The notes: generated by a model from the sequence alone, not told the origin. DNA of 64,000 nucleotides from Achromobacter arsenitoxydans SY8 (GCF_000236785.1 NZ_AGUF01000104.1:1-64000); one strand, 5' to 3'; shown: positions 9,453-18,812, numbered from the stretch's first letter. Program-made: numbers and translations.

Positions 9453-10219
9453 GGGGCCGGCTCCGATGGGCTGACACCCAGATAGGCCTGCTGGACGATC
9501 GGCGAGGCGATGACAGTGGCGGGGTCGCCGTCCGCCATCAGCTGGCCGTTGTGCAGCACGACGATGCGGTCGGCAAGCTCGCGCACCACATCCATCTTGT
9601 GCTCCACGAGCAGTATGGTCTTAGAGGAATCGGTCTTCAGTTCGCGAATCAGGTCCAGCACGACAGGGACGTCGTCCACGCTCATGCCGGCAGTGGGCTC
9701 GTCAAACATGAACACCTGCGGCTCCAGGCCGATAAGCATGGCGATTTCCAGCTTGCGCTGGTCGCCATGAGGCAGGTCTGCCGCGGCCTGATCGCGGCGG
9801 GCCGTCAGCCGGGTGCGTTCGAGCAGGGCGTCGGCGCGCTCCATGAGGCGGCGGTCGTCATTCCAGGTGCGCCAGAAGCGGATCTGGCGCCAGCTCATGC
9901 CCTGTTGGCGCGACTGCAGGGCAAGCCGCAGGTTTTCGTGCACGCTCAGGCGCGGAAACAGTTGCGTGAGCTGAAACGCGCGTCCCAACCCGGCATGCAT
10001 GCGGGCAGGCGCCCCTAGCGAGGTCAGGTCCCGTCCGTTCAGGCGCACCGTGCCGGCGCTGGCGCGCAGCTGGCCGGAGATGAGATTGAAGTACGTGGTC
10101 TTGCCGGCGCCGTTCGGGCCGACGATGGCGGTCAGGCTGCCGGGCGCATACGCGCAACTGACGTCGTTGACGGCCACGTGCCCGCCGAACCGGATCGTGA
10201 GCGATTGTGTTTCCAGCAT
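9449..10219 (-). CDS. livG: ABC transporter ATP-binding protein, LivG family
   Basis: This is the second ATPase subunit of the importer. The 256 residues show Walker A (GPNGAGKT) near residues 34-41, the LivG-type signature LPHGDQRKLEIA in place of LSGGQ, and Walker B (VFMFDEPTAGM). The H-loop is in ILLVEHKMD. It starts 13 bases after the binding-protein gene and overlaps livF by 4 bases. Confidence 0.93.
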   Translation of the reverse strand: MLETQSLTIRFGGHVAVNDVSCAYAPGSLTAIVGPNGAGKTTYFNLISGQLRASAGTVRLNGRDLTSLGAPARMHAGLGRAFQLTQLFPRLSVHENLRLALQSRQQGMSWRQIRFWRTWNDDRRLMERADALLERTRLTARRDQAAADLPHGDQRKLEIAMLIGLEPQVFMFDEPTAGMSVDDVPVVLDLIRELKTDSSKTILLVEHKMDVVRELADRIVVLHNGQLMADGDPATVIASPIVQQAYLGVSPSEPAP

Positions 10220-10232
10220 GGACGACGCCGGA

Positions 10233-11405
10233 TCAACGCTTGTTCTGGATCGGAACGGTCATCTGGTCGGGCGTGATCTCCTTGACCAGGTCCTGTACCG
10301 CCCATGGCACGGAGGGATCGTTCTTGATCCGGAAGTGGTACATGGACTGCATCGCCTGATGATCCTCGGGGCGGAACGTCATCTTGCCCTTGGGGGTGTC
10401 AAAGCTCATGCCTTCCATGGCCTTGATAAGCTTGTCGGTGTCGGAGTCGCCAGCGGTCTTGTTCAAGGCCGCCACGATGGCGATGCCTGACGCCATGCCC
10501 CCGGCGGTGAAGAAGTCGGGCGGCTGGCCGAAGCGTTTCTGGTGTTCCGCAACCAGCCATTCATTCACCGGATTCTTGGGTATTCCGTAGTAGTAATAGG
10601 TGGCGCCTTCCATGCCGGCCAGCGATTTCAGCGGCGTCATCGCGGTCAGCGTGTTGCCGCCCGTGGCGATCTCGATGCCGTAGCGCTTGGGATCCAGGTC
10701 GGCGATCTTGAACGGATTACCCGCGCCCGCCCAGAGGATGAAGATGATCTTGCGGCCCGGCTTGTCTTTCAGCGCGTCGAACAGGCGCTGCGCGCCGGCC
10801 GTGAAGTCGGTGGCGTTGGCGGGCAGGTATTCCTCGTGCACGATCTTGGCGTTCTTCAGAGCGCCCTTGAACGCCTTGACGCCATCGCGGCCGAATGCAT
10901 AGTCCTGCGCAAGCATGGCGATCGACGTGCCGGCCTGGTCGAAGGCCACGGCGTTGGCGATCGCATCCTGCGAAGAGTTGCGGCCGGTGCGGAAGATGTA
11001 CTTGTTCCACTTTTCGCCAGTGATCGAATCCGCGACCGCGGGCTCCACCAGCAGGATCTTTTCATATTCCTCCGCGATGGGCAGCATGGCCAGCGCCACG
11101 CCCGAAGACGTGGGGCCCACCGCGATGTCCGCGTTGTCGTCGGCATAGGCCGAAGCCAGCTGCGCGCGCGCGACGTCGGGCTTGCCCTGGTTGTCCTTTT
11201 CGATGACGCGAATCTTGCGTCCGGCGACCGTCATGGTGCCCTGGGTGGCGTATTCCAGGCCCAGCATCAGCCCGTTCTGGGTCTGTTTGGCGTAGGCCTC
11301 GAGAGGCCCCGTCTTGTCGTAGACATGCGCCACGACGAGGTCTTTCGCGGCAGCCCCGGAACTCAAGCACAGGCCGGCCAGCGCGGCGAGCAGAATGCGT
11401 TTCAT
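10233..11405 (-). CDS. Periplasmic substrate-binding protein of the HAAT importer
   Basis: This is the soluble receptor that gives the importer its specificity. The 390 residues start with a clear signal peptide (MKRILLAALAGLCLSSGAAA, cut after AAA), followed by a type I periplasmic binding fold (Peripla_BP_6 type). Typical features are VYDKTGPLEAYAKQTQNG near residues 29-46, GPTSSGVALAMLPIAEE and YAFGRDGVKAFK. It lies 15 bases downstream of the hydrolase gene, so the two are probably co-transcribed and the ligand may be the hydrolase substrate or its product. The exact ligand is unknown. Confidence 0.88.
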   Translation of the reverse strand: MKRILLAALAGLCLSSGAAAKDLVVAHVYDKTGPLEAYAKQTQNGLMLGLEYATQGTMTVAGRKIRVIEKDNQGKPDVARAQLASAYADDNADIAVGPTSSGVALAMLPIAEEYEKILLVEPAVADSITGEKWNKYIFRTGRNSSQDAIANAVAFDQAGTSIAMLAQDYAFGRDGVKAFKGALKNAKIVHEEYLPANATDFTAGAQRLFDALKDKPGRKIIFILWAGAGNPFKIADLDPKRYGIEIATGGNTLTAMTPLKSLAGMEGATYYYYGIPKNPVNEWLVAEHQKRFGQPPDFFTAGGMASGIAIVAALNKTAGDSDTDKLIKAMEGMSFDTPKGKMTFRPEDHQAMQSMYHFRIKNDPSVPWAVQDLVKEITPDQMTVPIQNKR

Positions 11406-11420
11406 GGAAATCTCCTGTTG

Positions 11421-12314
11421 TCAGTCGGCGCGCGCGGCCGAGTCGTCCGGCCTGGCGAGGAATTGGCGAATGGGTTCGATCTGGCCCGGCACGTTCAAGG
11501 CGGGGGCGTGGCCGCAGTCGGGAAAGTCGATGCGTTCAGCGCGGGGGCCGCGCTCCGTCATGGCGCAGGCCACCTCGGGCAGCAGCAGGTCGGAATCGGC
11601 GCCGCGCAGCAGCAGCAGCGGCATGCGCAGCGAGTCGTAGCCGCTCCAGCGGTCGTAGTCGTCGGGGTGGTGGCTGAACTGCCCCACGATGGCAGGGTCG
11701 TAGTGCGTGGTCACGCGGCCATCAGGCAGCCGGCGCACGGAGGTCTCGGCCATCCTGCGCCACTGCTCGTCGCTTTGCCAGCCGTAGGGTTTGTAAGCCG
11801 CGCGCAGCCAGGTCTCCAGCTCGGTAACCGTGTCGAACGCGGGCGGATTGCCGGCATAGGCGAGGATGCGCTCGATGGCCGGCTGCGGCAGCTCGGGTCC
11901 GATGTCGTTGACCACCAGATGCGATATCCGGCCGCGCAAGGTGGTGGCCGCAGCATGCATACCGGTGGCGCCGCCCATGGACGTCCCCACCCATCGCACG
12001 CGGGCGAGCGACAGGCCGTCCAGGAGGGCGCGCGCCAGCGTCGCGTAGAAGTCCAGCCGGTACTCTGCCTTGGGGTCCGGGCTCCATTGGGACAGCCCCC
12101 GTCCGATCGTGTCCGGACAGATGACGCGGTAGTCGCCGGCCAGCGCCTGCGCCAGCTCGTCGAAGTCGCGGCCCGTGCGGGCGAGGCCATGCCACATGAC
12201 GATGGGGGGCGCATCCGCGGCGCCCCATTCCGTGTAGTGCAGCTCGCGGCCCGCGCAGCGCAGGTAGCGCGACGCCGGCGTGGGGCGGGCGGCCGCCGCG
12301 CTTGCCTGTGCCAT
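11421..12314 (-). CDS. Alpha/beta-fold hydrolase
   Basis: This is a cytoplasmic alpha/beta hydrolase (297 residues), probably an esterase, amidase or C-C hydrolase. The nucleophile elbow is GTSMGG, with Ser112. The oxyanion-hole region is MWHGLARTG near residue 45. The acid lies after the fifth strand (LLLRGADSDLL). The catalytic His is His269 in DCGHAPAL. The ATG at 12314 is chosen because GGAGGA lies 6 bases before it; longer in-frame starts have no ribosome-binding site. It is the first gene of an operon with the complete ABC importer and is divergent from an AraC-type regulator, which suggests catabolism of an imported ester or amide. The substrate is unknown. Confidence 0.85.
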   Translation of the reverse strand: MAQASAAAARPTPASRYLRCAGRELHYTEWGAADAPPIVMWHGLARTGRDFDELAQALAGDYRVICPDTIGRGLSQWSPDPKAEYRLDFYATLARALLDGLSLARVRWVGTSMGGATGMHAAATTLRGRISHLVVNDIGPELPQPAIERILAYAGNPPAFDTVTELETWLRAAYKPYGWQSDEQWRRMAETSVRRLPDGRVTTHYDPAIVGQFSHHPDDYDRWSGYDSLRMPLLLLRGADSDLLLPEVACAMTERGPRAERIDFPDCGHAPALNVPGQIEPIRQFLARPDDSAARAD

Positions 12315-12357
12315 GAGTCTCCTCCCGGGTTGTCCAGGTTGTGTGCTTATCTGGCTG

Positions 12358-12387
12358 AATATAGACTTGTGCCGGGCGCGTCCACAA
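12358..12387 (-). promoter_or_regulatory. Predicted promoter and operator of the hydrolase-ABC operon
   Basis: Read on the minus strand, TTGTGG (12387-12382) and TATATT (12363-12358) are separated by 18 bases. The interval also contains the inverted repeat TTGTG-N11-CACAA (12367-12387). It overlaps the -35 box, so it is a good position for operator control by the divergent regulator. Confidence 0.55.
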
Positions 12388-12473
12388 TGCGCCGTCCGCC
12401 CCGCAGCAGGGTGGGTCAAGAATATGTAGACGCAAGATCAATTTGCGCATCCCGTGCACCAGGAGACCGTGCC

Positions 12474-13448
12474 ATGCCCGATACGGAATTCGCCATTTCG
12501 GCCAGCGCCGGCGCCGACCGGCGCGATCAGTGGCGCGAGGCGCTGTCCGATGCCTTCGGGCCGTTCGAGGTGCATGGCGGCAAGCCGGACGATTTCGCGG
12601 GCCACGTGCGCTACGCGCGCCGCGCCAGCCTTCAGTTCAATGATCTGCATTACCAGGGCCAGCGGCTGGAACGCACCGCGGGCAACGTGTCGCGTCTGGA
12701 CCAGGAGTTCTACACCTTTGGCCTGCCGCTGGCGGGCCCGTTGGCGGTGCGCCAGCAGGGACGAGAATTCCAGGTAGAACCGGGTTGCGTGTACCTGATG
12801 AATCAAAGCCTGCCGTACCAGGCGACGGCGCAGGGCGCGTCGGGCTACCGCAGCCTGAGCGTGTCGTTCCCGCGCAGCGCGCTGTCGCAACGGGATTCAC
12901 GCATTGGCGCCTTCTACAAGCTGCGGACCGACGACGGGTCTCCGCGGGGCACGCTGCTGGCAGGCTATATGGATCATCTTTTCAAGGGCATGGATGACTG
13001 GTCCGACACCGAGGCGGCCGAACTCGGCGAGCGGCTCATCGACCTGATCGTCCTGTTCCTGGTGCAGCCGGGGCAGGGGCAGGTATCGGAAGCCGACAGC
13101 AGCGTGACGGTCGCGCACCGGACGCGCGTTCTTGCCTATATCCGCCAGCATCTTGCAGATCCGGACTTGTCGCCCTTGCGGGTGGCGCAGGGTTGCGGCG
13201 TGTCGGTGGCCTATCTACACCGAATCCTGCGCGCAGGCGGGCTGTCGGTGGAGTCGTTCATTTTCGAGCAGCGGCTGGACAGGTGCCGCGAGCTCCTGCT
13301 GGACTCGCGGCATCGTCATCGCAGCATTGCCGAACTGGCCTACCAGGTCGGCTTTTCCCACCCCTCCCATTTCAGCCGGCTCTTCAAGCACCGCTTCGGC
13401 ATGACGCCGCGGGACCTGCGCGCGGGCAGCCGGGCGGCTTCGGCCTGA
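12474..13448 (+). CDS. AraC-family transcriptional regulator
   Basis: This is a DNA-binding regulator, probably of the divergent hydrolase-ABC operon. The 324-residue product has an N-terminal ligand-type domain (about residues 20-190, AraC_binding_2-like). It has a C-terminal double helix-turn-helix (about 218-320). The second helix-turn-helix bears the AraC signature SIAELAYQVGFSHPSHFSRL followed by FKHRFGMTPRDLR. The ATG at 12474 follows AGGAGA at 12461-12466 with 7-base spacing. The frame stays open for almost 2 kb upstream across the hydrolase and binding-protein genes, but that part is only their antisense shadow. Confidence 0.92.
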   Translation: MPDTEFAISASAGADRRDQWREALSDAFGPFEVHGGKPDDFAGHVRYARRASLQFNDLHYQGQRLERTAGNVSRLDQEFYTFGLPLAGPLAVRQQGREFQVEPGCVYLMNQSLPYQATAQGASGYRSLSVSFPRSALSQRDSRIGAFYKLRTDDGSPRGTLLAGYMDHLFKGMDDWSDTEAAELGERLIDLIVLFLVQPGQGQVSEADSSVTVAHRTRVLAYIRQHLADPDLSPLRVAQGCGVSVAYLHRILRAGGLSVESFIFEQRLDRCRELLLDSRHRHRSIAELAYQVGFSHPSHFSRLFKHRFGMTPRDLRAGSRAASA

Positions 13449-13528
13449 ACGGGGCCGCCCCGCCGCGCAAAGAGCGCGCAACGGCCCGCCTTGCGAGCGG
13501 ATCGCCGGTGCCTTCGGCACAGACTGGC

Positions 13529-13561
13529 AAAAAAAAGCCCCGCGTTCTAGTGCGGGGCTTT
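13529..13561 (-). terminator. Terminator of the aldehyde dehydrogenase gene
   Basis: On the minus strand a 10-bp stem (AAAGCCCCGC arm at 13534-13543, partner 13552-13561) is followed by eight T residues (complement of A-run 13529-13536). The plus-strand T-run is only three bases, so this mainly serves the minus-strand gene. Confidence 0.85.
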
Positions 13562-13581
13562 GCAGTGCGGCAGGCGCGGGG

Positions 13582-15009
13582 TCAGATGTGCGTGATGAAC
13601 TTCGTGACCAGATAGCCTTCGAACGTTTCCGTTCCGCCTTCGCTGCCGATGCCGCTGTCCTTGATGCCGCCGAACGGCGTTTCGGCCAGCGCGCTGCCGA
13701 AATGGTTGATGTTGACCATGCCGGCTTCCAGGCCGTTGGAGACCTTGGTTGCCGTCTTGAGCGAATTCGTGAACACGTAAGACGACAGGCCGAAGGGCAG
13801 GCTGTTTGCGCGGCGCAGCACTTCATCGGTATCGCTGAAGCGGACGACGGGCGCGACCGGACCAAAAGGCTCTTCGGTCATCAGCATGGAATTGTCGGGC
13901 AGATCCGTCACGACCGTCGGGGCGAAGAAGAAACCCTTGCGGTCCAGGGGGCCGCCGCCGACCACCACCTTGGCGCCGTGCTTGCGGGCGTCATCAATAA
14001 AGGCGCTCATGGCGGGAACGCGGCGCTCGTGCGCCAGCGGGCCCATTTCGGTGCCGGTTTCCAGGCCGTCGCCGACTTTGATGTTCTTCAGCACGTCCGA
14101 GAATTTCGCCAGGAACTGCTCGTATGCGCCATCCTGCACATAGAAGCGGGTGGGCGATACGCAGACCTGGCCCGCGTTGCGCACCTTGAACTTGGCCAGC
14201 ATTTCGGCGGCGCGGTCGATGTCCGCGTCGTCGAACACGAGCACGGGCGAATGGCCGCCCAATTCCATGGTGACGCGCTTCATGTGGGCGCCGGCCAGCG
14301 CGGCCAGTTGTTTGCCCACCGGCACGGAGCCGGTGAAGGACACCTTGCGCACGATCGGCGAGCGGATCAGGTAGTCGGAGATCTTGGCGGGTTCGCCCCA
14401 GACGATGTTCAGGCAGCCCTTGGGCAGGCCTGCGTCGTGGAACATCCGCGCGATCGCCATGACCGCGCTGGGCGAGTCCTCGGGGCCCTTGAGCACCACG
14501 GTGCAGCCGGCGCCGATTGCCGCGGCGATCTTGCGGATCGCCTGGTTGTACGGGAAGTTCCAGGGCGTGAATGCCGCGCAGACGCCGATGGGTTCGCGCA
14601 CCACGATCTGGCGGACATCGGGATTGCGCGGCTGGATAACGCGGCCATAGATCCGGCGGCATTCTTCGGCGTGCCAGTCGGCATGCTCTGCGCAGGACGT
14701 GACTTCACCCACGGCCTCTGCCAGGGGCTTGCCCTGGTCCAGGGTCATGTTGCGGCCAATTTCCTTGGCGCGTTCGCGCGACAGCGTGGCGACCTTGCGC
14801 AGGATGGCCGAGCGGTCCATGGGCGAGGATTTCTTCCACGATTCGAAGGCGCGCTGGGCAGCGGCAAGCGCGCGATCCAGGTCCGCTTCGGTGGCGTGGG
14901 GCAGCTGGCCGAGAACTTCGAGCGTGGCCGGGTTGATGACGTCCTGGGTGCGCCTGCCCTCGCCGGCGACGAATTCGCCGTCGATATACAGCGCCAACTG
15001 TTCATACAT
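13582..15009 (-). CDS. NAD(P)-dependent aldehyde dehydrogenase, succinate-semialdehyde type
   Basis: This enzyme oxidises an aldehyde to the acid with NAD(P). The 475 residues match the SSADH-like branch of the ALDH superfamily. Visible features are the nucleotide-site segment [10 protein letters not shown] near residue 150, FTGSVPVGK near 225, general base Glu249 in MELGGHSP, and nucleophile Cys283 in NAGQVCVSP. The 34-residue distance between base and nucleophile is the family value. The C-terminal EPFGPVAPV and [14 protein letters not shown] segments are also present. It is transcribed alone, with its own terminator. The physiological aldehyde is not determined by sequence; succinate semialdehyde or a related product is the best guess. 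Confidence 0.9.
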   Translation of the reverse strand: MYEQLALYIDGEFVAGEGRRTQDVINPATLEVLGQLPHATEADLDRALAAAQRAFESWKKSSPMDRSAILRKVATLSRERAKEIGRNMTLDQGKPLAEAVGEVTSCAEHADWHAEECRRIYGRVIQPRNPDVRQIVVREPIGVCAAFTPWNFPYNQAIRKIAAAIGAGCTVVLKGPEDSPSAVMAIARMFHDAGLPKGCLNIVWGEPAKISDYLIRSPIVRKVSFTGSVPVGKQLAALAGAHMKRVTMELGGHSPVLVFDDADIDRAAEMLAKFKVRNAGQVCVSPTRFYVQDGAYEQFLAKFSDVLKNIKVGDGLETGTEMGPLAHERRVPAMSAFIDDARKHGAKVVVGGGPLDRKGFFFAPTVVTDLPDNSMLMTEEPFGPVAPVVRFSDTDEVLRRANSLPFGLSSYVFTNSLKTATKVSNGLEAGMVNINHFGSALAETPFGGIKDSGIGSEGGTETFEGYLVTKFITHI

Positions 15010-15155
15010 GCCTGTCGTTCCTTGCGAAATAGGAGTGGATTGCGACCGCGGTCGCCCACGGCAGTCTAAACCAGCTTCCCCCCAGCGGAGAGGACCACTC
15101 CCGGGCGCGGGCTTGGGGCCAATGCCGTGCGGAGCGCTTGCGCCAGCGCTCCGCC

Positions 15156-15953
15156 ATGGACAAAATAGGAGGTCTCTGGCTGTCCTGTTCGATACCTATC
15201 GTGCAAACCGTCGACGCGCGCCCGGCCTCCAAGTCCAGTGTCTTCTCGCGGGTCTTCTTCCGCTTTATTGATTGGCTGCGCCAACGCATCGCGCAGGCCT
15301 CGCTGGTCGGGGACAAGCCCATTTTTGAAAACAGCCAGTTTCCCTGGGTCGCCGCCCTGGAATCCCAGGCGCCCGCGATCCGCGCCGAACTGTCGGAGTT
15401 GCTTGCCGACCGTCAGCTTCTGCCGGCGTTTCACGAGATATCCCCCGACGTGGGCATGATCACGTCCGACGACCAATGGAAGACCTTTGTCTTCATGGGC
15501 TACGGCTTGCGTTCCGAGCGCAACCTGGCGCGGTGTCCGGCTACCGCCCGGGCGCTCCGGGGCATTCCGGGCATCCGCACCGCCTTCTTCTCCATCCTGG
15601 AGCCGGGCAAGCGCATACCGCTGCATACCGGTCCGTACAACGGCGTGTTGCGCCTGCATCTGGGCCTGGTCGTGCCGGATCCCCCCGAGCGGTGCTGGAT
15701 TGAGGTCGGGGGCGAACGCTACAACTGGCGGGAAGGGCAGGCCGTCGTTTTTGACGATCTTTACCCCCACCAGGTGCACAACGACACCCAGGGCTTGCGG
15801 GCCGTGTTGTTCGTCGACTTCGAACGCCCCTGCCGGGCTCCTGTAAAATGGCTCAATCGCCTGGTGCTCATGGCTGCGCCGTTCACGGACGAAATTCGTC
15901 GCGGCAAGGCAAATCATGATGCCTGGGAGAAGGGCTACTATCGCCAGAAATAG
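15156..15953 (+). CDS. lpxO: Aspartyl/asparaginyl beta-hydroxylase-family enzyme, LpxO-like
   Basis: This is an Fe(II)/2-oxoglutarate dioxygenase related to LpxO, which 2-hydroxylates lipid A acyl chains at the inner membrane. Metal-ligand regions are visible as [19 protein letters not shown] and [13 protein letters not shown], with the later FVDFERP segment. A hydrophobic C-terminal segment ([12 protein letters not shown]) fits membrane association. The start is uncertain: ATG 15156 has no good ribosome-binding site, while AGGAGG at 15167-15172 would favour CTG 15180. GTG 15201 is also possible, and the conserved part begins after it. It lies alone between the aldehyde dehydrogenase and rplN. 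A protein-hydroxylase role cannot be excluded. Confidence 0.75.
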   Translation: MDKIGGLWLSCSIPIVQTVDARPASKSSVFSRVFFRFIDWLRQRIAQASLVGDKPIFENSQFPWVAALESQAPAIRAELSELLADRQLLPAFHEISPDVGMITSDDQWKTFVFMGYGLRSERNLARCPATARALRGIPGIRTAFFSILEPGKRIPLHTGPYNGVLRLHLGLVVPDPPERCWIEVGGERYNWREGQAVVFDDLYPHQVHNDTQGLRAVLFVDFERPCRAPVKWLNRLVLMAAPFTDEIRRGKANHDAWEKGYYRQK

Positions 15954-16024
15954 GGGCAGATAGCCCGTAAGTTGCCGCCTTTTCCGGGTGGTGTGGTGTT
16001 TTGTGCGCGATGCCAACAAAGTGC

Positions 16025-16053
16025 TTGCGCTCAAAGTTTAACCACGTTAGAAT
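16025..16053 (+). promoter_or_regulatory. Predicted promoter of the rplN (spc-type) operon
   Basis: TTGCGC at 16025-16030 and TAGAAT at 16048-16053 are separated by 17 bases. It lies just after the lpxO-like gene and would restart transcription of the ribosomal cluster after the insertion. The predicted start is near 16060. Confidence 0.65.
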
Positions 16054-16059
16054 TATCAG

Positions 16060-16289
16060 CTTTCCCAGATTGTCGATTCATCTATCAAATTAGCTGAGCG
16101 CGTCGGGGGGAATACCCGCAGGATTTCAACCCAGGGTCGTTGCGTTGCCAACCAGTTGCTGGTCCAGAAGTTGTGGACTTGCCGACAAAAAGCAGGGCGG
16201 CTGACCTGACGGGACCAAAACTGGCAGGAATTGCAGTGTTCCCTTGTTGGGAAAACCGTATTTCCAGTTAAGTTGGAACAGGAAAAATC
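16060..16289 (+). promoter_or_regulatory. Leader region upstream of rplN
   Basis: About 230 bases separate the predicted transcript start from the rplN ATG. There is no open reading frame of note. Two short hairpins are visible near its end: TTCCC/GGGAA (16239-16243 with 16249-16253) and TTCCA/TGGAA (16262-16266 with 16274-16278). The second ends just before the ribosome-binding site, so it could modulate rplN translation. No known ribosomal-protein binding motif was recognised. Confidence 0.35.
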
Positions 16290-16658
16290 ATGATCCAAAT
16301 GCAGACCACGCTGGACGTGGCCGACAACACTGGTGCGCGTCATGTGATGTGCATTAAGGTGCTCGGTGGCTCCAAGCGCCGTTATGCCGGTATCGGCGAC
16401 ATCATCAAGGTGAGCGTCAAAGATGCGGCTCCGCGCGGACGCGTCAAAAAAGGCGAAATTTACAACGCTGTGGTGGTTCGTACCGCCAAGGGCGTGCGCC
16501 GTAAAGACGGTTCGCTGATTCGTTTCGGTGGCAATGCCGCCGTGTTGCTCAACGCCAAGCTGGAGCCCATCGGCACCCGCATCTTCGGACCCGTTACGCG
16601 CGAACTGCGTACCGAGAAGTTCATGAAGATCGTGTCGCTGGCCCCGGAAGTGCTGTAA
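16290..16658 (+). CDS. rplN: 50S ribosomal protein L14
   Basis: L14 forms inter-subunit bridges and binds 23S rRNA. Its 122 residues begin [19 protein letters not shown] and include [21 protein letters not shown], the family signature. It is the first gene of the resumed ribosomal cluster and has its own promoter region, because the S10-type block ends at rpsQ 10.4 kb upstream. Confidence 0.98.
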   Translation: MIQMQTTLDVADNTGARHVMCIKVLGGSKRRYAGIGDIIKVSVKDAAPRGRVKKGEIYNAVVVRTAKGVRRKDGSLIRFGGNAAVLLNAKLEPIGTRIFGPVTRELRTEKFMKIVSLAPEVL

Positions 16659-16669
16659 GGAGCCCTACG

Positions 16670-16990
16670 ATGAACAACATCCGTAAAGGCGACGAAGTCA
16701 TCGTCCTGACCGGCCGCGACAAGAAGCGTCGCGGCACCGTGCTGGCTCGCGTTGGCGCCGACCACGTCCTGGTCGAAGGCGTCAATGTTGCCAAGAAGCA
16801 CGTGAAAGCCAACCCGATGGCTAACAACCCGGGCGGGATTGTCGAAAAGACCATGCCGATCCACATCTCGAATGTGGCGCTCTTCAACCCCGCAACCGGT
16901 CGTGGCGACCGCGTGGGCGTTCAAGAAGTCGAAGGTCGCAAGGTCCGCGTGTTCCGTTCCAATGGTGCCGTTGTCGGCGCCAAGGCGTAA
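16670..16990 (+). CDS. rplX: 50S ribosomal protein L24
   Basis: L24 is an assembly initiator with a KOW motif, visible as [20 protein letters not shown] at the N-terminus. The 106 residues include the conserved [19 protein letters not shown]. It lies 11 bases after rplN. Confidence 0.98.
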   Translation: MNNIRKGDEVIVLTGRDKKRRGTVLARVGADHVLVEGVNVAKKHVKANPMANNPGGIVEKTMPIHISNVALFNPATGRGDRVGVQEVEGRKVRVFRSNGAVVGAKA

Positions 16991-17002
16991 GGGGCGATAG
17001 AC

Positions 17003-17542
17003 ATGTCTCGTTTGCAAGATTTCTACAAGAGCAAGGTCGCTGGCGACCTGCAGGCCAAGTTTGGCTACAAGAGCGCAATGGAAGTGCCGCGCATCACCAA
17101 GATCACCCTGAACATGGGTGTCTCGGAAGCGGTCTCCGACAAGAAAGTCATCGAACACGCTGTGTCGGATCTGACCAAGATCGCCGGCCAGAAGCCTGTC
17201 GTGACGAAGACCAAGAAGGCTATCGCCGGTTTCAAGATCCGCGAAAACTACCCGATTGGTTGCATGGTCACGCTGCGTGGTCAACGCATGTACGAATTCC
17301 TGGATCGCCTGGTGGCGGTTGCGCTGCCTCGCGTGCGCGACTTCCGCGGTATCTCGGGTCGTGCGTTCGACGGCCGTGGCAACTACAACATCGGGGTGAA
17401 AGAGCAGATCATTTTCCCCGAAATCGAGTACGACAAGATCGACGCGCTGCGTGGGCTGAACATCAGCATCACCACCTCCGCGAAGACCGACGAAGAAGCC
17501 AAGGCGCTGTTGACGGCCTTCAGCTTCCCGTTCCGTAACTAA
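17003..17542 (+). CDS. rplE: 50S ribosomal protein L5
   Basis: L5 binds 5S rRNA and contacts the P-site tRNA. The 179-residue protein contains the L5 signature [15 protein letters not shown] and [11 protein letters not shown]. In E. coli the S8 repressor site for the spc operon lies near the start of rplE. No comparable structure was sought here beyond a visual check. Confidence 0.98.
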   Translation: MSRLQDFYKSKVAGDLQAKFGYKSAMEVPRITKITLNMGVSEAVSDKKVIEHAVSDLTKIAGQKPVVTKTKKAIAGFKIRENYPIGCMVTLRGQRMYEFLDRLVAVALPRVRDFRGISGRAFDGRGNYNIGVKEQIIFPEIEYDKIDALRGLNISITTSAKTDEEAKALLTAFSFPFRN

Positions 17543-17554
17543 GGGGCTGATGAC

Positions 17555-17860
17555 GTGGCTAAACTTTCCCTCATCAATCGCGACATCAAGCGCGCCAAGC
17601 TGGCTGACAAGTTCGCTGCCAAGCGCGCTGAGTTGAAGTCGATCATTGACGACCAGTCGAAGACCGACGAAGAACGTTACCAAGCTCGGCTCAAGCTGCA
17701 ACAGCTGCCGCGCAATGCCAACCCGACGCGTCAACGCAACCGTTGCGTGGTCACCGGTCGTCCTCGCGGCGTGTTCCGCAAGTTCGGTCTGACGCGCCAC
17801 AAACTGCGTGAAATGGCGATGAAGGGCGAAATCCCCGGCATCACCAAGGCCAGCTGGTAG
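17555..17860 (+). CDS. rpsN: 30S ribosomal protein S14, zinc-independent type
   Basis: S14 binds 16S rRNA in the head. It starts with GTG ([13 protein letters not shown]...) and has 101 residues, the length of the long zinc-free form. The usual CxxC pairs of the short form are absent, and the family motif [19 protein letters not shown] is present. It lies 12 bases after rplE. Confidence 0.97.
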   Translation: MAKLSLINRDIKRAKLADKFAAKRAELKSIIDDQSKTDEERYQARLKLQQLPRNANPTRQRNRCVVTGRPRGVFRKFGLTRHKLREMAMKGEIPGITKASW

Positions 17861-17870
17861 GAGAAACAAT

Positions 17871-18266
17871 ATGAGCATGAGCGATCCCATCGCCGATATG
17901 CTGACCCGCATTCGCAATGCGCAGCAAGTGGACAAAGTTACGGTGAGCATGCCCTCCTCGAAGCTGAAGGCGGCCATTGCCGCTGTGCTGAAGGACGAAG
18001 GCTACATCGACAGCTTTGAAATCAAGGGCAGCCAGGCCAAGCCTGAGCTCGAGATCACCCTGAAGTACTACGCTGGCCGTCCGGTCATCGAGCGCATCGA
18101 GCGCGTTTCGCGTCCCGGTCTGCGTATCTACAAGGGCCGTACCAGCATTCCTCAGGTCATGAACGGCCTGGGCGTGGCTATCGTTTCGACCTCGCGCGGC
18201 GTCATGACCGACCGTAAGGCTCGCGCCAACGGCGTCGGCGGCGAAGTGCTGTGCTACGTGGCCTAA
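17871..18266 (+). CDS. rpsH: 30S ribosomal protein S8
   Basis: S8 is a primary 16S rRNA binder and, in E. coli, the spc operon repressor. The 131 residues start [18 protein letters not shown]. The first ATG is used because GGAG lies 7 bases before it. The C-terminal signature [20 protein letters not shown] is clear. Confidence 0.98.
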   Translation: MSMSDPIADMLTRIRNAQQVDKVTVSMPSSKLKAAIAAVLKDEGYIDSFEIKGSQAKPELEITLKYYAGRPVIERIERVSRPGLRIYKGRTSIPQVMNGLGVAIVSTSRGVMTDRKARANGVGGEVLCYVA

Positions 18267-18278
18267 GGAGAAATTCGA

Positions 18279-18812
18279 ATGTCACGTATCGCTAAGTATC
18301 CGGTCGAACTGCCCAAGGGTGTCGAAGCCGACATCAAGCAGGATCAGATCACCGTCAAGGGCCCGCTGGGTTCCCTGACCCAAGCCCTGACTGGCGACGT
18401 CACGATTTCGCTGGACGGAAGCAAGCTCACGTTTGCCGCCGCCAACGAAACCCGTCACGCCAACGCCATGTCGGGTACCGTGCGCGCCTTGGTTGCCAAT
18501 ATGGTCACCGGCGTGAGCAAGGGCTTCGAGCGCAAGCTGACCCTGGTCGGCGTGGGTTACCGCGCCTCGATCCAAGGCGATGCCGTTAAGCTGCAGCTCG
18601 GTTTCTCGCACGATGTCTTGCATCAGTTGCCGGCCGGTATCAAGGCCGAATGCCCCACCCAGACGGAAATCGTCATCAAGGGCGCCAACAAGCAAGTCGT
18701 CGGTCAGATGGCCGCTGAAATCCGCGCGTACCGCGAACCTGAACCCTACAAGGGCAAGGGTGTGCGTTACTCGGACGAACGCGTCGTCATCAAAGAAACC
18801 AAGAAGAAATAA
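18279..18812 (+). CDS. rplF: 50S ribosomal protein L6
   Basis: L6 has two similar RNA-binding folds near the factor-binding centre. The 177 residues start [19 protein letters not shown] and end with the signature [20 protein letters not shown]. Spacing to rpsH is 12 bases, with an AGGAGAA ribosome-binding site. Confidence 0.98.
   Translation: MSRIAKYPVELPKGVEADIKQDQITVKGPLGSLTQALTGDVTISLDGSKLTFAAANETRHANAMSGTVRALVANMVTGVSKGFERKLTLVGVGYRASIQGDAVKLQLGFSHDVLHQLPAGIKAECPTQTEIVIKGANKQVVGQMAAEIRAYREPEPYKGKGVRYSDERVVIKETKKK

Noticed and set aside
10542-12473. Long open frame in front of the AraC-type regulator
   Set aside because: It is the antisense shadow of the hydrolase and binding-protein genes in GC-rich DNA. 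The ATG at 12474 has its own ribosome-binding site, and the conserved protein begins there.
13588-15069. Plus-strand open frame of about 490 codons over the aldehyde dehydrogenase gene
   Set aside because: The minus-strand enzyme has all catalytic motifs, whereas the plus-strand product shows none.
5876-16289. Search for a mobile element as the cause of the split ribosomal cluster
   Set aside because: No transposase, integrase, tRNA, or long direct or inverted flanking repeat was found by eye.
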